DNA from: Asterella californica
Taxonomy: Eukaryota; Streptophyta; Marchantiopsida; Marchantiales; Aytoniaceae
DNA: 64,000 nt
Direction of reading: 5' to 3'
Assembly: GCA_036924285.1 (NCBI GenBank)
Contig: JAYKYS010000005.1
Span: 28,928,001-28,992,000 of the forward strand
Shown here: piece after piece, positions 21,435 through 31,336 of the stretch
Numbering within the stretch: the first letter of the stretch is position 1
Layout of the letters: the number at the start of each line of letters is the position of its first letter
Position numbers and translations under genes: made by a program
The notes under the pieces: model-generated
Told to the model about the DNA's origin: nothing
The model's database searches: none
Seen by the model: only the letters and a program-made list of their open reading frames with translations

Positions 21435-22761
21435 TGTCGTGATGTGAATCATTTTACATTGTAAATAATTCACCTCTCTATCAAGCGTTAGTCTCTCTGA
21501 GTGAAGTTAGGACCTCAGAGAAGTCGACACTAGAGGTTGTTATATATTTTGAGTCTTAGTAGGTTGATTACCATGTAGATGGAGTTAAGCTCATGGGTTG
21601 TAATTACATGTCGCCCATGCATGCTTACTAGCGAGGTTAGGTTATCTTTCGGAATTACGTGTCGTTTTACATGTCTTCGCATGTAGTTTAGGGTCTATGC
21701 TGGCACTTTAGGAGCTTGACGTGGTAGCCTATAAGCAAATTCAAGTCACCACGTGGTTTGGGACACAAAAGGACAGGGGAGTGAAGCTATGAACTCCCAT
21801 TGGTCCAATTTTGTCTTTAGTGTACCGCTAAACTTAGTAGTAGGGGTCTTAAGAGGAGTTCGAGCATTTGGAGAAAAATCTTCGAAATCTAAGAGCACAG
21901 GGAGATAGGGTTCGTCGTGCCAAGCACTGTCAGCGAAATTTTTGATCGATTTGGAGCAATAAAGAAGGAGTTATGGCTGATTGAAGTTCGATTTGTGCCA
22001 GAATTGCATCACTTCTGTTGATTTTGGGGTTTTCGGTGTCAATCGCAGTAGATTTGAGAAAATCGCTTCAAACCTTCGAGGTCTCGTTCATTGGCAGCAG
22101 GGCTACGACTGTCCCCAAATTTTCATGTCAATTGAAATTGTGAGTAATTCAGGGCGACCGCTGAAGCAGAGGGGGTCCGAAAAGCTCTCAATCTAGAGCA
22201 TCAACTTCAGAGAGTGAGATCTGGAGTTCTGTGTACAATCAGGAGGCCCAACTTCACAGGGGTGTTCAGCAAGCTGTGTACTGCAAATCCTGTAAGAATC
22301 TTTGAAAGTGATCGAGCCAATTCTCTGTTCTAGGTCGAAATAGCTGTCTGGGTATCAGAAATTGCCATAATTTCTCTGCTCAGAACATTTCTGTCCATAT
22401 CTCGACACTCTGATTTGATCTCAAGCTGAAACTTCGTGTGTATGGTCAGTAGGGCCTCATTTACATGTAGAAGGAGTTCTGAAGTCTGAACCATCGTATG
22501 TTTCTGATTCTGGACCGTTGAAGTTCGCTGTCTGACCTTATTACTGCTAGTCTGATCTGATCTTCGCTTCCTGAACATACTGGAGGGTCCGTTCGACCTG
22601 AGTGAGTGTCTATAGTGCCCTTTATGACCTGAACCCTACCTCTGTATAGTAAGCAACCATAGCTTGAAGCCCAACGCTTCCCTGAGTAGACTAAACACAG
22701 CCTTCAAGATCTATCACAGCCAGAAGGTTCCGCCCTTCCTAGGAAAACTCTCAACTCGACA
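21435..22761 (+). repeat. B1 5' LTR (1327 bp)
   Basis: Starts TGTCGTGATGTGAATCATTT with an imperfect terminal stem-loop (GTGAATCATTTTAC against GTAAATAATTCAC). TTATATATTTTGAG near 21540 is the best TATA-like stretch, but its role is uncertain. Ends CTCTCAACTCGACA directly before the primer block. Confidence 0.9.
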
Positions 22762-22782
22762 TCTGGTGCTTCCACTGAGAGC
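22762..22782 (+). other. B1 primer binding site block
   Basis: TCTGGTGCTTCCACTGAGAGC immediately after the LTR; the same block is used by B2 and B4. Confidence 0.7.
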
Positions 22783-22830
22783 TCTTGGGGTGATTGATTG
22801 AGAAGGTTGAGTTTACTACAAGGAGAAGAG

Positions 22831-24505
22831 ATGGATCGCAAGAGTGCTGCTGCTGCTACTTCTACGCCTGCTGCATCTACGTCTACTGCAGCTCCTTCTG
22901 TAGCACCAGCGGCTACAGCGACATCTGCATCTGGTCTAGATACGGCTGAGATTCTGAAGACACTTGCGGCCCTGGTCCAACAACATCCGATCATTGGAGG
23001 GGGTGAGTTGAAGTCTACCAAGGCTTTGCAAGCAATTGTGAATAGATGCGGTAGATTTGAAGGTAGAGATATTTCTAGATATCTGCGTGAATACAGAGGA
23101 GAGATGGAACTAGTTAGAGTTACTGATGCTGAGATGATAGGGAGTTTCGAGTTAGCTTTAATCCCTGAGTTGCGGGACCAGGTTAGAGATGTACAGAGAA
23201 GAAATCTAGGTGTCTGGATGAGTTTCGAACGATCTCTTCGAGAGGAGTTTCTCGAAGAAGATTCAGAGAGAGTCACTAGAAGAACGTTTCTGGACTGGGT
23301 TGAGCAGCAACCTAGTCGTATGATGAATCTGAATGAGATGCTGAGAGAGTTTGATCGGAGATACCGACAACTCTCAACTCTTGAGAGGATAATCTTAGAT
23401 GCTAGGAAAATCGAGCTTTTCCTGCAAGCTACCGATGATGCTACGGCAGATCGGTTATGCTTTATGTTGGCTGACCGATCGGCTGAAGGAGGAGTTACTA
23501 CTGATTGGGGGAGAGTTGAGGATGCTGTTGCTGTATTGACGAGACAAAGGCGTGGAAGAGTGGCTGTGGGAGGACGTCCGCTTGCTGAAGTGACCGCTCA
23601 ACCTCGCACTGCTCCTCAAGCACAACAACCCCCGGCTCCAGCTCCTAGACCTGTTGTCCCGGCTGCAGTTCCTTTGATGCCAGTTGTGCCAGTTCTTGCA
23701 CAAACGGCACCGATTCAGAGACCTGCGGAGAACCATGGACAGCAGAACCAGATCGAAGACCTGATTTGGCAGATGAGAGAATTGAAGGTGGAGCTAGCTG
23801 GTTTGCAGAGAGAGCAGCCACCGGCGCCTGCTGCTGCACGTCCAGGAGGTGCTCCTGTTCGTAGATGTATCTGGTGTGACAGTCAAGATCATTTTCGAGG
23901 GGACTGTCAAGAGCTCACGGCTGCTCTGCGAGATGGTGTGGTTCGCTACCAGAACGGTAGGCTGCACCTTTCTTCTACTGGAGAGCCGCTAAGCACGCAG
24001 TTTGGACGAGGAGGCATGAGGAGTCTACCTCAGATTACAGCTGCTGCAACTGTACATGCATTGATGGCACCACCGGTAAATCCTGATGTATATGCCGGTC
24101 ACATTGAAGTTTCTTCTAGTCCTACGTTGTTAGATAGGACTACTGAGAAGAAACCTGTTCAAGTTCCTTCTGAAGTACTGAAGAGAGGAGCAGAAACTAT
24201 CCGTAGGGTCACAGGGTGGGGAGATCCTGTTGATGCTGCGTCTATCAAAGCATTCTTGGACGTGGATAGACACGTTCACTGGCAGGATGCTTCTGTGGAG
24301 GAGAAGAGGCGGCGAGAAGCCTCTGAACTTGATACTAGAATTCCAGAAGAGACTGGAGATAGACGGAGAGTCACAAGGAGGCGAGTAGCCCCTCCAGAAG
24401 ACGTCCCATCTACTTCTGCAACTCCTCCACCTGCACCAGGTCCGATGGAGGACGTGCAGAGATCCCAGCAGGAGCCAACGACTGCTGGTAGACGGTTTAC
24501 TGCCC
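22831..24505 (+). pseudogene. B1 gag, open up to the A insertion
   Basis: ATG at 22831 (MDRKSAAAATSTPAA). The frame is open for about 558 codons to the A LTR, so this is the best-preserved gag of the family. It has the capsid-like region (about residues 55-250), the Pro-rich linker, the helix QNQIEDLIWQMRELKVELAG, the zinc knuckle CIWCDSQDHFRGDC (near residue 350) and the Arg-rich linker DRRRVTRRRVAPPEDVPSTS. It ends RRFTA at the A element, and the sequence resumes at 32137 with QEKGKGPAYK. Gag would form the virus-like particle and bind element RNA. Confidence 0.85.
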
Positions 24506-25305
24506 TGTAAGCCGGCCTGTCTCTCACCCAGGGGTACCTCAGATGACTAGGATTACTAGTGCACCCTAATTACAAAGATTTAAGTACACCCATGCTCACT
24601 TCACTCAACTCTCTGACCCGTATGGTCACATCGGTACCTCTAATAGCGTTCCTGCACACAAGTTCTAATCCCGCTCTCAACATTACATCGCAAAATACTC
24701 AAGGACTCCCAAGGTCTCCAATGCTCACTTTACTTACAGTCAGGAAAATGAGAGTGTCTTCCACCTTCTCAACTCCTCCTTATATACTCTACAACTTCTT
24801 ACCGTGGTAACTTTCACTAAGTTACGTTACCTCATGGTAAGTGCGCAATCCAAAATAGTAAAACTTCTAAAGGCCACTAAGCCTTTAAGAATAGCACACA
24901 CATTACTTGTTCTACTTTACAAAAGTAAGAGATTCTCCTACTTTAGCTTTTGTAAAGTGTTAACTTTCCACCTTATCCAATCGGAAGGCGACAACAAACT
25001 AATACGTCTTTTGAGGAGCATCTTTAGATCTTTGTGCATGACTTTCCATCATGCATCCAATCAGCGATGGTCAACAAAGTTACATACTTTTGAGAAGCAT
25101 ATTTAGAGCTCCGCACTTGTCACATAGTGTCATAGTGGTACCTCTAATAGTTTCCCCAACTTAGTTATAACTATCTCCGCTAGTTATGGCTAGTTTTGAT
25201 CACTCTAGATTTAGATCTTCGAACTAGAGTAACCTATAAGATAGTCATACCTAATGAAACTTATATAAACATGCACACAAATAATGGGATACTTGTGACG
25301 TGACA
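24506..25305 (-). repeat. A 3' LTR (800 bp)
   Basis: Plus-strand reading TGTAAGCC...GTGACA. Reads as the 3' LTR because gag-pol runs toward it. TATATAAGGAGG (minus; 24775-24786) is the TATA box equivalent. Confidence 0.95.
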
Positions 25306-25320
25306 TTTACCCCCAGACTT
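25306..25320 (-). other. A polypurine tract
   Basis: In element sense AAGTCTGGGGGTAAA directly before TGTCAC of the 3' LTR. It overlaps the last codons of gag-pol, whose TAA is at 25319-25321. Confidence 0.75.
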
Positions 25321-28300
25321 AATTTTCACTCCGTCCTCGGAGTGAAGTATCACGTTGATGAAACTTCTTCAACTTGTCGTGGTTCACTCGGTCGAAGAAC
25401 GTACCACTTCTCTCTTGAAGATCATAGGTGTTATTACTCCACACTTTGGAGATGATGAAAGGCCCAAAATATCGACGTAAGAACTTCTTTTGAACTCGCT
25501 TGTGCCTAATAGCATCCCATAGCATCACCCACTCACCCTTTTGAAATGGCTGTAACTTCGTTTTGTTCTTCGCCAAGCGCTTGTCGTAGCTCTTCTTCTG
25601 TTGTAGTTGGGCCATCTCAATTCGTTGAGCTGCATCGTCTCTATTCTCCTCCAGCTCCAACAAAGTTTCTCTCCTCTCTTTCTCAGCTATTTGACCACCC
25701 TTTCTCTTTAATCCAGCTTGTAAGGTCTGAAAGGTGGTTAGGTCGAACTGGATCGGTAATCTGGATTCCAACCCATACACCATCTTGAAAGGTGAATATC
25801 CCGTAGATGTCTTCACTGTTGTTCGATACTCCCATAGAACCGCATGAAGACGCTTGTCCCAGTTGTGTTTGGCCCCTTCCATGTCAGCATCCTTTGCTAA
25901 CATCTGACACAAGGTAAAGTTTGTCCTCTCTACCAAACCGTTTGAACTAGGTTTATATGAAGTAGTAACCCTCTGAGAAATGGAGAAGTGGGTGCACATA
26001 GCAGTAGTCATGCCACTCACAAATTCTCGACCCCTATCAGAAACTAACTCCAAAGGACATCCAAACCTAGTTATGATCCGTTCGTACAGAAATCTACCCA
26101 CCTCAACTTCTCCAATAGTTACAAGAGGTCTAGCTTCTACCCACTTCGTAAGATAATCTGTGGCTACAACAATATACTTATTGTTGCGAGGGGTGCGATT
26201 CAAAGGCCCAACAAAATCTATTCCCCATTTCTCGAAAGGTCCAAGAACCGGAATAGATCTAAGAGGAGTGGAAACACTAGATTTGATAGCAAAAGCTTGA
26301 CAAACATCACAGGTTTTACAATACGTCAAGCAATCTCTAAACATCCCCCTCCAGTGATATCCCGCATCGAGTATCTTATGAGCCGTCAACTTGCCTGCGA
26401 AATGTCCTCCACATACTGGACCGTCATGGAATTCTTCCATGAGTCGTAGAGACTCCTCCTTGCTCGCAGCTCTTCTCAGGACCCCATCAACTCCTTCACG
26501 GAATAACACACCTTCCACCACCGAGTAAGGTTGACTTCGTTTCACCAGTGCCTTCTTCTCTCTGGTCCGCATCCCATCTGGATAGACACCTTCCGTAACA
26601 AAATCCCAAATTTCTTGATATTCTATTGGGATAATAGAGTTGCTCAAGACCATCAAATCTTCGTCAGGAAAGGTGTCATCCATCGGCTCCTCTCCATCCC
26701 CATCGTAAGCTCTAGATAGCAAATCTGCATTCGCGTGTTTCTTCCCTGGTCGATCGCAGATCTCATAGTCGTACTCTGACAATAAGAGCTTCCACCTTGC
26801 TAATCGTCCTTCGACCATAGGTTTATTGAAGATGTACTTCAATGCCTTATGATCTGTAACGATAGTGAACTTGCCTCCTATGAGATAATGTCGAAATTTT
26901 CTCAAAGCATAGATCACTGCTAATCCTTCTCTCTCTGTCACAGAATAATTTCTCTCTGCCTTGATCATTTGCCGACTAGCATATGCGATAGGATGATCTC
27001 TACCTTCAACATCATACTGACTTAAAGTACATCCTACTGCTATATTTGAAGCATCCGTATATAGAATAAACTGTTTATTCCAATCGGGCTTAACCAAGAT
27101 CGGAGCTGAAGTAAGAGCTTTCTTCAGTTCCTCAAAGGCGGCTAGAGCTTCTTCATCTCCTAAAATCAACACGTAATCTACTCCCTTCTTCAGATATGCT
27201 GTCAAAGCATATGCTTTATGTGAGAACGAGAGTATAAACCTTCGATAATACCCCACCATACCTAAAAACTGTCGTAGCTTAGTGAGAGTACTAGGAAAAG
27301 GGAGCTCTAAGATCTTCTGCACCTTCTCTGGATCAACGGCAATGCCGTCCTTGGATATGATATGACCCAAGAGTAACCCTTCCTCACACCCAAAAATACA
27401 TTTCTCCGGATTGAGAGATGCATTTGCTACATCTAAACATTCTAAGACCTTCACAAGGTGCTCAAAATGCTTCTCCTTACTCCCGTAAACACAAAAATCA
27501 TCTATAAAATCTCTCACAAACTTTCCTAAGAAAGGTTCGAACACTTTGTTCATAAACCTTTGGAACGTCGCAGGAGCATTACACAGACCAAATGGCATGA
27601 CTCGAAATGCAAACGTACCCCACGGAGTAGTGAAAGTGGTCAGGTGTTGATGTTCTGGTGCAATTTTGATCTGGTTATATCCGCTATAACCATCTCCAAA
27701 GCTGTACCATTCGTTTCCCGCCACTTCTTCCAAGATCTCGTCGATGAAAGGTAGAGGATAATAATCCTTCTTTGTGACCGCATTGAGCTTCTTGTAATCA
27801 ACACACACCCTCAATTTGCCATTTTTCTTCTTTACGATCACAATGGGTGATACCCATTCAGAATGCTCCACCTCGTAAATGAACCCAGCAGTGTGCAGCT
27901 TCTCGATCTCTTCTTTCACCAGAACCGCAATTGGAGGACTCACTCTTCGTTGCTTCTGTCGCACCGGTTTGACTTCCTTCTCTAACTCGATACGGTGTTG
28001 CTCCAGTGTGACCTCCCTCAGATCCTTGTAACTAAATGCAAATACATGAATGTATTTACGAAAGATCTCTTCGAAACAACTCTTCTCCTCTCTAGTAACC
28101 TTCGATCCATAACGTAAGGTGGCAATTCTTCTCTCCACCTCCTCGGGAGTCAATGGTTCTTTGTCTCGATCTCTTTGCACTTCCAGAGAAGGGAAAAGAT
28201 CCACTACATTCACACCCACATTTCGTTCTTCTCTCTCCTCCTCTGACGATGTATTTTCAGATTCTGAATCTGAAGAATTGGTACCTACATCAGAAGTAGT

Positions 28301-30145
28301 ATCGACAACTTCTGACTCCCAGTAGTCCGATGTGGGTCGATCCGATTCCGACGTCCCAACTTGATCTCCGAGCAATGGAACTTTGATCCGGTGGTGATTC
28401 GGTCCGATGCGTAAATAACCTTTGTGCCAGTTATCCGTTGCATGTACTGCTCGAAGCCAAGGTCTTCCGAGTAACATTTCATAACTTGACTCCTTCAAGA
28501 TTTGAAATGTCATGTTTACTTGCACTCCCATTACTGACACGCAAACTCTCTCCAGCACTCCCAATGGCCTAACTCGCTGTCTGTTAGCCATGCCAACCGT
28601 GATACTAGAAGGACGCGTTGGTACTAGATCCAACTTCCTCATGAGTCGTTCCGAGATGGCGTTTACTGCCGATCCTCCATCGACAAGAACATCAGAGACA
28701 TCTCTCCCATTGATACGAGCCTCTACTTTTGATGTCTTGTTGCATACCTCTCCTTCACTAGCGTCTAAAGCACTCACACCGACAGTAGAAGGATTTACCT
28801 TCTTCTTCCGACCTCGTCGGGAGCTTAGACCGCTACGAAGTTCTTTCCTCACCGAAGGATTCAGAGCAATCAACTGTCCCACAGTAATGTTTGCTCGTTG
28901 CTTTCCCACGTCTTCCACCACATTGTATTTTGATTGCTCCATTGAAATTGTGAAATCAGTATTTCCCAATTTCTTCCGTCGCTCTTTGGTTTTTGAAGAA
29001 GATTTGCTACTCCGAGTATTTTGACTTGGAGAATCTTCCATCACGACCGGTTCTCCCTCCTCGAAATGCGTCCTCATCCTCTTCCTCTCTTGAGCTAACA
29101 GCTCTACAGACTGAAAACCTTCTCGTACATCTCGCGGCTCCAAGATGTCAATGCATGCTACACCCTTGTCCTTACTTTGTGAAGTTGAAGCTCCATCCGC
29201 CGTTCCACCATTACGACTCGGACAATTACGTTGGAAGTGTGATCCTCCGCACGTAAAACATCCTTGGCTCGTGTAGTTACTGGGTGATCCTTGCGGTGGT
29301 CCACCTCTGGACTGATAGTTTCCATAACCTCGTGAGCCCCCTCCAACATTTGGACTCCGGTGTTGCAACAAATTCACCATATTGATCTTCAAATCTGCCA
29401 GAGAATCTGTCAAACTTTTCAACTCATCACGAAAGTCGGGAGTAACAGATCCAGATGGTACAGTGACTGTAACCGCACTAGTAGGAGCTATCAGAGTCAG
29501 ATTTTGAAATCGAACAGTCGGAACACTCGCAGGTTTCAGAGTTGGCATGCTCGGCCCTTGCACATCTCCACATGCTGCCCCAACAGTCATTGGTTGCAAG
29601 TCGTCTCCATCCAGACTCTCTTCCATCCTGGTTGCGATCTTCACTGCATCAGCCTTCGAAGTTGGTCTCTCATACCGCACTTGTGTTCGAATCTCCGGCC
29701 TCAATCCCCCAATAAAATTCTTTGTGAGCATTGCTCCAATGCCCACCATCGTTGGTTCTACTACATCTCCACTCTTTCGTAAAACCACCCGAAACTTCTG
29801 TTCTAATTTCTCCACCCTCTCGGCATAAGTCCTTACTTTCTCTTTCTCTCCTTGTTTGAGGTAAGTTACCTCCACCATTAACTTCTCGTAACTTTCATCA
29901 GGAAGAAAAGTTTCAATTAAGGCCTCCGTCAATACTTCCCAAGTATCATCTGGAGTCCCCACTACTCTTCTCTTCTTCCTATCCTCATACCATGTCAATG
30001 CAGAACTCTCAAGAAATTCAGGTATCAACCCTACCCACTCGCTCTTCTTTCGATCTCCATTGCCAATGCATGCTCTTTTGAAGTCTCTCACAAATCCTTC
30101 CACGTCTTCTCCATCCTTTCCGTAAAACACCAGAAGTTTCCCCAT
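25319..30145 (-). CDS. gag-pol: A gag-pol polyprotein (1608 aa, intact)
   Basis: Single frame from ATG (MGKLLVFYGKDGEDVEGFV) to TAA. Approximate residues: Ty3-type gag 1-240 (TWYEDRKKRR; FLPDESYEKLMVEVTYLKQG); zinc knuckle 294-306 (CFTCGGSHFQRNC, C-x2-C-x3-H-x4-C); protease 480-600 with VDGGSAVNAIS (D-G-G in place of D-T/S-G); RT 730-920 with HSEWVSPIVIVKKKNGKLR, GYSGYNQI, MPFGLCNAPATFQ and catalytic FIDDFCVYG at about 878; RNase H 1020-1140 (LYTDAS, EREGLAV, VTDHKALKY, ANADLLSRA); integrase HHCC 1238-1285, core D-D-E around 1308/1368/1404 (GIDFVGP, VSDRGREF, SNGLVERT); GPF module (RRYFGPFIIS). No chromodomain. Gag and pol are fused without a frameshift. It should make all proteins for autonomous transposition. 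Confidence 0.95.
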   Translation of the reverse strand: MGKLLVFYGKDGEDVEGFVRDFKRACIGNGDRKKSEWVGLIPEFLESSALTWYEDRKKRRVVGTPDDTWEVLTEALIETFLPDESYEKLMVEVTYLKQGEKEKVRTYAERVEKLEQKFRVVLRKSGDVVEPTMVGIGAMLTKNFIGGLRPEIRTQVRYERPTSKADAVKIATRMEESLDGDDLQPMTVGAACGDVQGPSMPTLKPASVPTVRFQNLTLIAPTSAVTVTVPSGSVTPDFRDELKSLTDSLADLKINMVNLLQHRSPNVGGGSRGYGNYQSRGGPPQGSPSNYTSQGCFTCGGSHFQRNCPSRNGGTADGASTSQSKDKGVACIDILEPRDVREGFQSVELLAQERKRMRTHFEEGEPVVMEDSPSQNTRSSKSSSKTKERRKKLGNTDFTISMEQSKYNVVEDVGKQRANITVGQLIALNPSVRKELRSGLSSRRGRKKKVNPSTVGVSALDASEGEVCNKTSKVEARINGRDVSDVLVDGGSAVNAISERLMRKLDLVPTRPSSITVGMANRQRVRPLGVLERVCVSVMGVQVNMTFQILKESSYEMLLGRPWLRAVHATDNWHKGYLRIGPNHHRIKVPLLGDQVGTSESDRPTSDYWESEVVDTTSDVGTNSSDSESENTSSEEEREERNVGVNVVDLFPSLEVQRDRDKEPLTPEEVERRIATLRYGSKVTREEKSCFEEIFRKYIHVFAFSYKDLREVTLEQHRIELEKEVKPVRQKQRRVSPPIAVLVKEEIEKLHTAGFIYEVEHSEWVSPIVIVKKKNGKLRVCVDYKKLNAVTKKDYYPLPFIDEILEEVAGNEWYSFGDGYSGYNQIKIAPEHQHLTTFTTPWGTFAFRVMPFGLCNAPATFQRFMNKVFEPFLGKFVRDFIDDFCVYGSKEKHFEHLVKVLECLDVANASLNPEKCIFGCEEGLLLGHIISKDGIAVDPEKVQKILELPFPSTLTKLRQFLGMVGYYRRFILSFSHKAYALTAYLKKGVDYVLILGDEEALAAFEELKKALTSAPILVKPDWNKQFILYTDASNIAVGCTLSQYDVEGRDHPIAYASRQMIKAERNYSVTEREGLAVIYALRKFRHYLIGGKFTIVTDHKALKYIFNKPMVEGRLARWKLLLSEYDYEICDRPGKKHANADLLSRAYDGDGEEPMDDTFPDEDLMVLSNSIIPIEYQEIWDFVTEGVYPDGMRTREKKALVKRSQPYSVVEGVLFREGVDGVLRRAASKEESLRLMEEFHDGPVCGGHFAGKLTAHKILDAGYHWRGMFRDCLTYCKTCDVCQAFAIKSSVSTPLRSIPVLGPFEKWGIDFVGPLNRTPRNNKYIVVATDYLTKWVEARPLVTIGEVEVGRFLYERIITRFGCPLELVSDRGREFVSGMTTAMCTHFSISQRVTTSYKPSSNGLVERTNFTLCQMLAKDADMEGAKHNWDKRLHAVLWEYRTTVKTSTGYSPFKMVYGLESRLPIQFDLTTFQTLQAGLKRKGGQIAEKERRETLLELEENRDDAAQRIEMAQLQQKKSYDKRLAKNKTKLQPFQKGEWVMLWDAIRHKRVQKKFLRRYFGPFIISKVWSNNTYDLQERSGTFFDRVNHDKLKKFHQRDTSLRGRSEN

Positions 30146-30280
30146 TCTTCTCTTCTTTTCTTCTTCTTACTCGAGGTACTGCTTGCAGATGTGAAGATCG
30201 CACTTCACCGCAATCCACAATTTCCCCGTTGAGCTCTCTCCTCTCCAAAGGTTGGAGTAAGTTTGACCCTCATGGTCATC

Positions 30281-30745
30281 TTATCTCTCGTGTGATAGAC
30301 TATCTCCATCCTCGCTAGAGGTCTTCACTCGTTCCGTTTCTACACTCAACCTTCTCTCCAGACCTTCGGCTACAGTTTCTAGCAAAGCAACCACTGCGCT
30401 ACACTCGTGCTCAACTGGAATCCCGTCCACTCCACATCTAGGACAAAAGGTTGTAGGGTCAATGACAGCTTGTCTAGGGGAAGAAGGACCTATGTGTAAG
30501 CTTAAGTCGACCAACCCTCTTCGCTCACGCAAAAGTCTATTCTTTGTAGGACACTTGCTCACTTTATGTCCTTCTTCTCCACACAAAAAGCACCTCGAGT
30601 TCTTCTCCTGGTTCTTACGACTACTCTCCGTTTCTTCCTCAAATTCTAGTCGAAATTCTCCTTTCGCCAGATCAGCAGTAACTATCACCGCATAGCCTTG
30701 AGGGATCTTGCTCAACCTCAATTTCCACTCTTGCTGTCCTTCCAT
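30281..30745 (-). CDS. A upstream ORF: 154-aa zinc-knuckle protein
   Basis: Lies between 5' LTR and gag-pol on the same strand, the first long frame of the element RNA. ATG at 30745 (MEGQQEWKLRLSKIPQGYAV). N-terminal 40 residues look folded; then an acidic patch, a classical zinc knuckle CFLCGEEGHKVSKC (C-x2-C-x4-H-x4-C) with flanking Lys/Arg, a second metal-site-like CPRCGVDGIPVEHEC, and a C-terminal helix (ALLETVAEGLERRLSVETER). It is in the same frame as gag-pol, separated by its own TAA and a second in-frame TAA at about 30175. It is distinct from the gag knuckle. Most plant Ty3 elements have no such ORF. It could be a nucleic-acid chaperone, RNA-binding regulator or captured host domain. 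Function unknown. Confidence 0.75.
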   Translation of the reverse strand: MEGQQEWKLRLSKIPQGYAVIVTADLAKGEFRLEFEEETESSRKNQEKNSRCFLCGEEGHKVSKCPTKNRLLRERRGLVDLSLHIGPSSPRQAVIDPTTFCPRCGVDGIPVEHECSAVVALLETVAEGLERRLSVETERVKTSSEDGDSLSHER

Positions 30746-31311
30746 GACGATGATCTGTCATACATCTCTCTCGCTCTTTAGTTTGTTTGACACTTTTTTA
30801 TCACTCGACTATCTTCTCGCTTAACAATCTCTCACATTACTAAGTAGAAGCTTAACTTGTCAACCCTGAGCCTCAGAGATCGAACATAACCCTCTCAAGA
30901 ATTCTGTAATTCTTTCACTCTTTTACTTCAGCAAACGATATAACAGATTTGACCCCCCTTCGCTTCGAATGCCATAACTCCAGTTCTACTCGATCAATTC
31001 ACGCATGATTTGGGTGCCTAGATAGCTTATCTTGCAAGCTATCAGCATGGAAGATTTCAAGGTCTAACTCTAAAAACTGAAAATATGAAAATGACTGTAA
31101 ACTCCTTCCCGAGAGCTCACTATTTGATACCGAAAAACCCCCTTAACTTCCGAAAGACATAACTCTCTCCTCACAATTGATCTCTCGGAGATATCAAGCT
31201 TATTGGAAAGCTTATCTTGCCCTCTATAACATGGTGTATGTACAAAGGTTCTGAACTCATGCTCGAAAACAGACATGAACTGTACTAACGACTACATACG
31301 AATCTTTGTAT
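30746..31311 (-). other. A 5' leader
   Basis: About 566 bases between primer site and upstream ORF. No long frame. It contains two similar stretches around 30960-31010 and 31135-31200 (both with CGAA-GACATAACTC-like wording), suggesting an old internal duplication. It may hold packaging or dimerisation signals, which I cannot identify. Confidence 0.4.
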
Positions 31312-31333
31312 CGAGGTCCCGGCAACGGAACCA
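31312..31333 (-). other. A primer binding site, tRNA-Asp-like
   Basis: In element sense, three T bases after the LTR, then TGGTTCCGTTGCCGGGACCT. The stretch CCGTTGCCGGG equals the complement of the plant tRNA-Asp 3' end apart from two mismatches after TGG. This tRNA is a usual primer for Athila-type elements (family knowledge). Confidence 0.6.
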
Positions 31334-31336
31334 AAA

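Noticed and set aside
28512..29024. 170-codon plus-strand frame
   Set aside because: Antisense shadow of the intact A gag-pol.
30018..30248. 76-codon minus-strand frame overlapping the A gag start
   Set aside because: Out-of-frame overlap with gag, very basic composition, no motif; likely a shadow.
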